The notes beneath the pieces are model-generated. The model was given only the letters and a program-made list of their open reading frames with translations, was not told the origin of the DNA and ran no database searches. Source: Liolophura sinensis (lineage: Eukaryota; Mollusca; Polyplacophora; Chitonida; Chitonidae). From it: 12,353 bases of DNA. Made by a program: the position numbers and the translations under genes. Every line of letters begins with the position of its first letter. Positions within the stretch are counted from its first letter, which is position 1. Shown in pieces: positions 8,263-12,353 of this stretch. The DNA lies in NCBI RefSeq assembly GCF_032854445.1, contig NW_027018118.1:64001-76353 (forward strand). The letters are read 5' to 3'.

Positions 8263-8820
8263 TTAACTATGTACAATCGCGACTGGTCATTACTATATTC
8301 AACTTTTCATTATAAGTTATGTGCCCTTCGGTAGCCCAGACGACGTCAAATCTTTGGGCCAAGCCCCATTTAACTCATCCAGCAGTTTGTCTTACTTCTA
8401 AGTCGAAGACAAACTCAATGTCTTTATCTACATGTAGAAAAACCACACCATTTGTATATAAAAAAAAACACAAGGTACTTGATACAGTCCGCTGTAAAAA
8501 AGTACAGTTGAACACTGACCCCACATCAATAAGGTGCCAAAAGATGCGCAATTGGGCCAGGCATCTCCAGCTGTCTGAAAATTGCAAATTTCCTTGGTTT
8601 CCATGGAGTAAGAGCCGTTGCTGGGCACGTGATTCTTGACATCAATGATTATTCATTTGTGGCTACAGCCAAAAGTATTGGTCGGAGAGCAACGCGGTCT
8701 GCACCATTCGATTTCTCGTCAAAAAGATACGTCGATTAGCCTCTTACCAGCAGCATTGGAACAGTTTTTTCTACTTTTGGATTTTTGCCTGGTATTTTTT
8801 CTAATTGAAATCGGGCTACA
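8263..8820 (+). repeat. Satellite monomer 16 (558 bp, most indels)
   Basis: It has ACAGTTGAAC, GGTCTGCACC and the TTTTTTCTAATTG end as in monomer 6. About a dozen single-base indels are present, mostly lengthened runs: AAGCCCCATT, CAGTTTGTC, A9, GTAAAAAAGTAC, GACCCCAC, GATTCTTG, CAAAAAGATA, a T6 run and TCGGGCTAC. There is also a missing G in CGTCGATTAG. Confidence 0.95.
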
Positions 8821-9374
8821 TTAAACTATGTACAATCGCGACTGGTCATTACTATATTCAACTTTTCATTATAAGTTATTGTGCCCTTCGGTAGCCCAGA
8901 CGACGTCAAATCTTTGGGCCCAAGCCCATTTAACTCACCCAGCAGTTGTCTTACTTCTAAGTCGAAGACAAACTCAATGTCTTTATCTACATGTAGAAAA
9001 ACAACACCATTTGTATATAAAAAAAACACAAGGTACTTGATACAGTCCGCTGTAAAAAGTACAATTGAACACTGACCCACATCAATAAGGTGCCAAAAGA
9101 TGCGCAATTGGGCCAGGCATCTCCAGCTGTTGAAAAATTGCAAAATTTCCTTGGTTTCCATGGAGTAAGAGCCGTTGCTGGGCACGTGATCTTGACATCA
9201 ATGATTATTCATTTGTGGCTACAGCCAAAAGTATTGGTCGGAGAGCAACGCGGTTTGCACATTCGATTTCTCGTCAAAAGATACGTCGGATTAGCCTCTT
9301 ACCAGCAGCATTGGAACAGTTTTTCTACTTTTGGATTTTTGCCTGGTCTTTTTTGCGAATTGAAATCGGCTACA
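8821..9374 (+). repeat. Satellite monomer 17 (554 bp, indel-rich)
   Basis: It begins TTAAACTATG with an extra A. CAACACC near 9001 links it to monomer 7. Other indels are ATTGTGCCC, GGGCCCAAG, GCAAAATTT, GCACATTCG (one C missing) and an extra T in the terminal T-run; the net +4 explains the length. Confidence 0.95.
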
Positions 9375-9927
9375 TTAACTATGTACAATCGCGACTGGTC
9401 ATTACTATATTCAACTTTTTCATTATAAGTTATGTGCCCTTCGGTAGCCCAGACGACGTCAAATCTTTGGGCCAAGCCCATTTAACTCACCCAGCAGTTG
9501 TCTTACTTCTAAGTCGAAGGACAAACTCAATGTCTTTATCTACATGTAGAAAAACCACACCATTTGTATATAAAAAAAACACAAGGTACTTGATACAGTC
9601 CGCTGTAAAAAGTACAATTTTAACACTGACCCACATCAATAAGGTGCCAAAAGATGCGCAATTGGGCCAGGCATCTCCAGCTGTTGAAAAATTGCAAATT
9701 TCCTTGGTTTCCATGGAGTAAGAGCCGTTGCCGGGCACGTGATCTTGACATCAATGATTATTCATTTGTGGCTACAGCCAAAAGTATTGGTCGGAGAGCA
9801 ACGCGGTTTGCACCATTCGATTTCTCGTCAAAAGATACGTCGGATTAGCCTCTTACCAGCAGCATTGGAACAGTTTATCTACTTTTGGATTTTTGCCTGG
9901 TCTTTTTGCGAATTGAAATCGGCTACA
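9375..9927 (+). repeat. Satellite monomer 18 (553 bp)
   Basis: Variant state: CAGTTG, GCCGGGC, AAAAGATA, and TTATCTAC in place of TTTTCTAC. Insertions are an extra T in CAACTTTTTC near 9416, an extra G in GAAGGACAAA near 9520, and ATTTTAACAC in place of ATTGAACAC near 9618. It has no clear partner in block 1. Confidence 0.95.
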
Positions 9928-10478
9928 TTAACTATGTACAATCGCGACTGGTCATTACTATATTGAACTTTTCATTATAAGTTATGTGCCCTTCGGTAGC
10001 CCAGACGACGTCAAATCTTTGGGCCAAGCCCATTTGACTCACCCAGCAAATGTCTTACTTCTAAGTCGAAGACAAACTCAATGTCTATATCTACATGTAG
10101 AAAAACCACACCATTTGTATATAAAAAAAAACACAAGGTACTTGATACAGTCCGCTGTAAAAAGTACAATTGAACACTGACCCACATCAATAAGGTGCCA
10201 AAAGATGCGCAATTGGGCCAGGCATCTCCAGCTGTTGAAAAATTGCAAATTTCCTTGGTTTCCATGGAGTAAGAGCCGTTGCTGGGCACGTGATCTTGAC
10301 ATCAATGATTATTCATTTGTGGCTACAGCCAAAAGTATTGGTCGGAGAGCAACGTGGTTTGCACCATTCGATTTCTCGTCAAAAAATACGTCGGATTAGC
10401 CTCTTACCAGCAGCATTGGAACAGTTTTTCTACTTTTGGATTTTTGCCTGGTCTTTTTGCGAATTGAAATCGGCTACA
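9928..10478 (+). repeat. Satellite monomer 19 (551 bp)
   Basis: It has CAAATG and an A9 tract. Private substitutions are ATATTGAAC near 9961, CATTTGACTC near 10031, GTCTATATC near 10083 and AACGTGG near 10351. No indel occurs apart from the poly-A, so sequence quality appears to recover here. Confidence 0.95.
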
Positions 10479-11029
10479 TTAACTATGTACAATCGCGACT
10501 GGTCATTACTATATTCAACTTTTCATTATAAGTTATGTGCCCTTCGGTAGCCCAGACGACGTCAAATCTTTGGGCCAAGCCCATTTAACTCACCCAGCAG
10601 TTGTCTTACTTCTAAGTCGAAGACAAACTCAATGTCTTTATCTACATGTAGAAAAACCACACCATTTGTATATAAAAAAAACACAAGGTACTTGATACAG
10701 TCCGCTGTAAAAAGTACAATTGAACACTGACCCACATCAATAAGGTGCCAAAAGATGCGCAATTGGGCCAGGCATCTCCAGCTGTTGAAAAATTGCAAAT
10801 TTCCTTGGTTTCCATGGAGTAAGAGCCGTTGCCGGGCACGTGATCTTGACATCAATGATTATTCATTTGTGGCTACAGCCAAAAGTATTGGTCGGAGAGC
10901 AACGCGGTTTGCACCATTGGATTTCTCGTCAAAAAAATACGTCGGATTAGCCTCCTACCAGCAGCATTGGAACAGTTTTTCCACTTTTGTATTTTTGCCT
11001 GGTATTTTTTCTAATTGAAATCGGCTACA
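10479..11029 (+). repeat. Satellite monomer 20 (551 bp)
   Basis: It has GCCGGGC, TTCCAC and TTTTTTCTAATTG as in monomers 2 and 13, but GGAACAG and CGGCTAC in place of their TAAACAG and CAACTAC. Private changes are CCATTGGAT, CCTCCTACC and TTTTGTATT, plus one extra A in the run near 10931. Confidence 0.95.
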
Positions 11030-11579
11030 TTAACTATGTACAATCGCGACTGGTCATTACTATATTCAACTTTTCATTATAAGTTATGTGCCCTTCGGTA
11101 GCCCAGACGACGTCAAATCTTTGGGCCAAGCCCATTTAACTTACCCAGCAAATGTCTTACTTCTAAGTGGAAGACAAACTCAATGTCTTTATCTACATGT
11201 AGAAAAACCACACCATTTGTATATAAAAAAAACACAAGGTACTTGATACAGTCCGCTGTAAAAAGTACAATTGAACACTGACCCACATCAATAAGGTGCC
11301 AAAAGATGCGCAATTGGGCCAGGCATCTCCAGCTGTTGAAAAATTGCAAATTTCCTTTGTTTCCATGGAGTAAGAGCCGTTGCTGGGCACGTGATCTTGA
11401 CATCAATGATTATTCATTTGTGGCTACAGCCAAAAGTATTGGTCGGAGAGCAACGCGGTTTGCACCATTCGATTTCTCGTCAAAAAATACGTCGGATTAG
11501 CCTCTTACCAGCAGCATTGGAACAGTTTTTCTACTTTTGGATTTTTGCCTGGTCTTTTTGCGAATTGAAATCGGCTACA
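11030..11579 (+). repeat. Satellite monomer 21 (550 bp)
   Basis: It has CAAATG, A8 and AAAAAATA. Private substitutions are AACTTACCC near 11140, AAGTGGAAG near 11166 and CCTTTGTTT near 11356. No indels are seen. Confidence 0.95.
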
Positions 11580-12129
11580 TTAACTATGTACAATCGCGAC
11601 TGGTCATTACTATATTCAACTTTTCATTATAAGTTATGTGCCCTTCGGTAGCCCAGACGACGTCAAATCTTTGGGCCAAGCCCATTTAACTCACCCAGCA
11701 GTTGTATTACTTCTAAGTCGAAGACAAACTCAATGTCTTTATCTACATGTAGAAAAACCACACCATTTGTATATAAAAAAAACACAAGGTACTTGATACA
11801 GTCCGCTGTAAAAAGTACAATTGAACACTGACCCACATCAATAAGGTGCCAAAAGATGCGCAATTGGGCCAGGCATCTCCAGCTGTTGAAAATTGCAAAT
11901 TTCCTTGGTTTCCATGGAGTAAGAGCCGTTGCTGGGCACGTGATCTTGACATCAATGATTATTCATTTGTGGCTACAGCCAAAAGTATTGGTCGGAGAGC
12001 AACGCGGTTTGCACCATTCGATTTCTCGTCAAAAGATACGTCGGATTAGCCTCTTACCAGCAGCATTGGAACAGTTTTTCTACTTTTGGATTTTTGCCCT
12101 GGTCTTTTTGCGAATTGAAATCGGCTACA
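11580..12129 (+). repeat. Satellite monomer 22 (550 bp)
   Basis: It has CAGTTG and AAAAGATA, with GTTGTATTAC near 11701 as a private substitution. One A is missing in TTGAAAATTG near 11888 and one C is extra in GCCCTGG near 12098; the two cancel in length. Confidence 0.95.
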
Positions 12130-12353
12130 TTAACTATGTACAATCGCGGACTGGTCATTACTATATTCAACTTTTCATTATAAGGTTATGTGCCCTTCGG
12201 TAGCCCAGACGACGTCAAATCTTTGGGCCAAGCCCATTTAACTCACCCAGCAGTTGTCTTACTTCTAAGTCGAAGACAAACTCAATGTCTTTATCTACAT
12301 GTAGAAAAACCACACCATTTGTATATAAAAAAAACACAAGGTACTTGATACAG
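12130..12353 (+). repeat. Satellite monomer 23 (partial, first 224 bp)
   Basis: It is cut by the window end inside the hairpin at TACAG. It has CAGTTG and A8. Two extra G occur, in CGCGGACTGG near 12148 and AAGGTTATG near 12184, a small rise in indels at the window edge. Confidence 0.95.

Larger units (their letters stand above)
6053..9374 (+). repeat. Higher-order repeat block 2 (monomers 12-17, matching 1-2-3-5-6-7)
   Basis: Monomers 12, 13, 14, 15, 16 and 17 carry the rare variants of monomers 1, 2, 3, 5, 6 and 7 in that order. Examples are ACTTAATG only in 1 and 12, TAAACAG only in 2 and 13, TATTTGTC only in 5 and 15, ACAGTTGAAC only in 6 and 16, and CAACACC only in 7, 8 and 17. An equivalent of monomer 4 is missing, consistent with loss or gain of one monomer by unequal exchange or replication slippage, since monomers 3 and 4 are nearly alike. 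An assembly collapse could look the same. Confidence 0.7.
7151..9621. other. Cluster of single-base indels, probable consensus errors
   Basis: Between these positions nearly 30 single-base insertions or deletions separate monomers 13-18 from their relatives; none outside the poly-A tract occurs in the first 7150 bases. Most lengthen an existing run (C3 to C4, T5 to T6, A5 to A6, G2 to G3). The rare substitutions that define each higher-order position are still present here, so the monomers themselves are real. The pattern resembles unpolished long-read consensus. Confidence 0.7.
1..12353 (+). repeat. Satellite DNA array, ~550-bp monomer, 22.4 copies
   Basis: The whole window is one head-to-tail tandem array. 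The anchor TTAACTATG recurs at 1, 552, 1102, 1652, 2202, 3303, 3853, 4403, 4953, 5503, 6053, 6605, 7157, 7708, 8263, 9375, 9928, 10479, 11030, 11580 and 12130, and in slightly altered form at 2753 and 8821. Eleven monomers are exactly 550 bp. Most differ from the shared sequence at only a few sites, so pairwise identity is about 98% or more by eye. All copies have the same orientation, with no spacer, inserted mobile element or unrelated sequence. The monomer at 4403-4952 has none of the diagnostic variants and serves as a working consensus. Both ends of the window cut through the array, so its true length is unknown. The phase is arbitrary. Such arrays are typical of eukaryotic centromeric, pericentromeric or subtelomeric heterochromatin; which one applies cannot be seen. 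Confidence 0.98.
9375..12353 (+). repeat. Diverged block (monomers 18-23), partly matching monomers 1-4
   Basis: After monomer 17 the order no longer follows block 1, where monomers 8-11 would be expected. Monomers 19-22 instead resemble 1-4: 19 has CAAATG and A9 as in 1; 20 has GCCGGGC, TTCCAC and the TTTTTTCTAATTG end as in 2; 21 has CAAATG as in 3; 22 has CAGTTG as in 4. They lack the most specific tags (ACTTAATG, TAAACAG, CCCAAG) and carry several private substitutions, so the match is weaker than that between blocks 1 and 2. Confidence 0.5.

Noticed and set aside
8826-9185. 119-codon minus-strand open frame
   Set aside because: It is joined by the insertions of monomer 17 and is not found at the same place in other monomers.
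9215-9721. Longest open frame, 168 codons, plus strand
   Set aside because: It exists only because several single-base insertions near 9352, 9416, 9520 and 9619 shift the frame within the indel cluster. Equivalent frames are absent in the clean monomers.
1-12353. CRISPR array or bacterial repeat system
   Set aside because: The repeat unit is 550 bp with no unique spacers between repeats and no cas genes. All of the sequence is repeat.
1-12353. Hammerhead ribozyme, known from several satellites
   Set aside because: The conserved core CTGATGA is absent from both strands of the monomer.
1-12353. Simple telomeric repeats (TTAGGG, TTAGG, TTTAGGG)
   Set aside because: No tandem short-motif tract is present anywhere in the window.
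1-12353. Ribosomal DNA spacer subrepeats
   Set aside because: No rRNA coding sequence is visible in 12 kb and the repeat is uniform. A spacer location cannot be excluded but nothing supports it.

Overview
The window is a single uninterrupted tandem array of one complex satellite monomer of about 550 bp, running head to tail in the same orientation from the first base to the last. Taking TTAACTATG at position 1 as an arbitrary phase, there are 22 complete monomers (550-558 bp) and a 224-bp piece of a 23rd. Neither edge of the array is in the window. A hand count on the monomer at 4403-4952 gives about 41% GC and 19 CpG (observed/expected near 0.8). I find no protein-coding gene, tRNA, rRNA, CRISPR array, transposase or single-copy sequence. 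The open frames are by-products of the repeat: 550 is not a multiple of three, and the frames break when a poly-A tract changes length.

More than 12 kb of gene-free, highly similar tandem repeat points to a eukaryotic nuclear genome, in a centromeric, pericentromeric, subtelomeric or other heterochromatic block. Retained CpG argues against a heavily methylated genome such as a vertebrate's and fits many invertebrates. I do not recognise the satellite family or species, and the location is inference.

Layout: monomers 1-11 (1-6052) form a clean block in which the only length changes are in one poly-A tract. Monomers 12-17 (6053-9374) repeat the diagnostic variants of monomers 1, 2, 3, 5, 6 and 7 in the same order, so there is a higher-order repeat of up to 11 monomers (about 6 kb) with one monomer missing from the second copy. 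Monomers 18-23 (9375-12353) leave that register, and 19-22 look like a more diverged version of 1-4. Between about 7151 and 9621 small insertions and deletions pile up, mostly lengthened homopolymers; this looks like poor consensus quality rather than biology.

Inside each monomer the most interesting structure is a TATATAAA box 30-31 bp upstream of a CAGT initiator-like site that lies within a symmetric 30-nt hairpin. This could be a promoter for satellite transcription. Other elements are a 12-bp perfect palindrome, several short inverted repeats and a CACGTG E-box that reads as a yeast CDEI-like site on the minus strand. There is no gene system here; the value lies in the higher-order structure, the possible per-monomer promoter and hairpin, and the quality problem in the middle.
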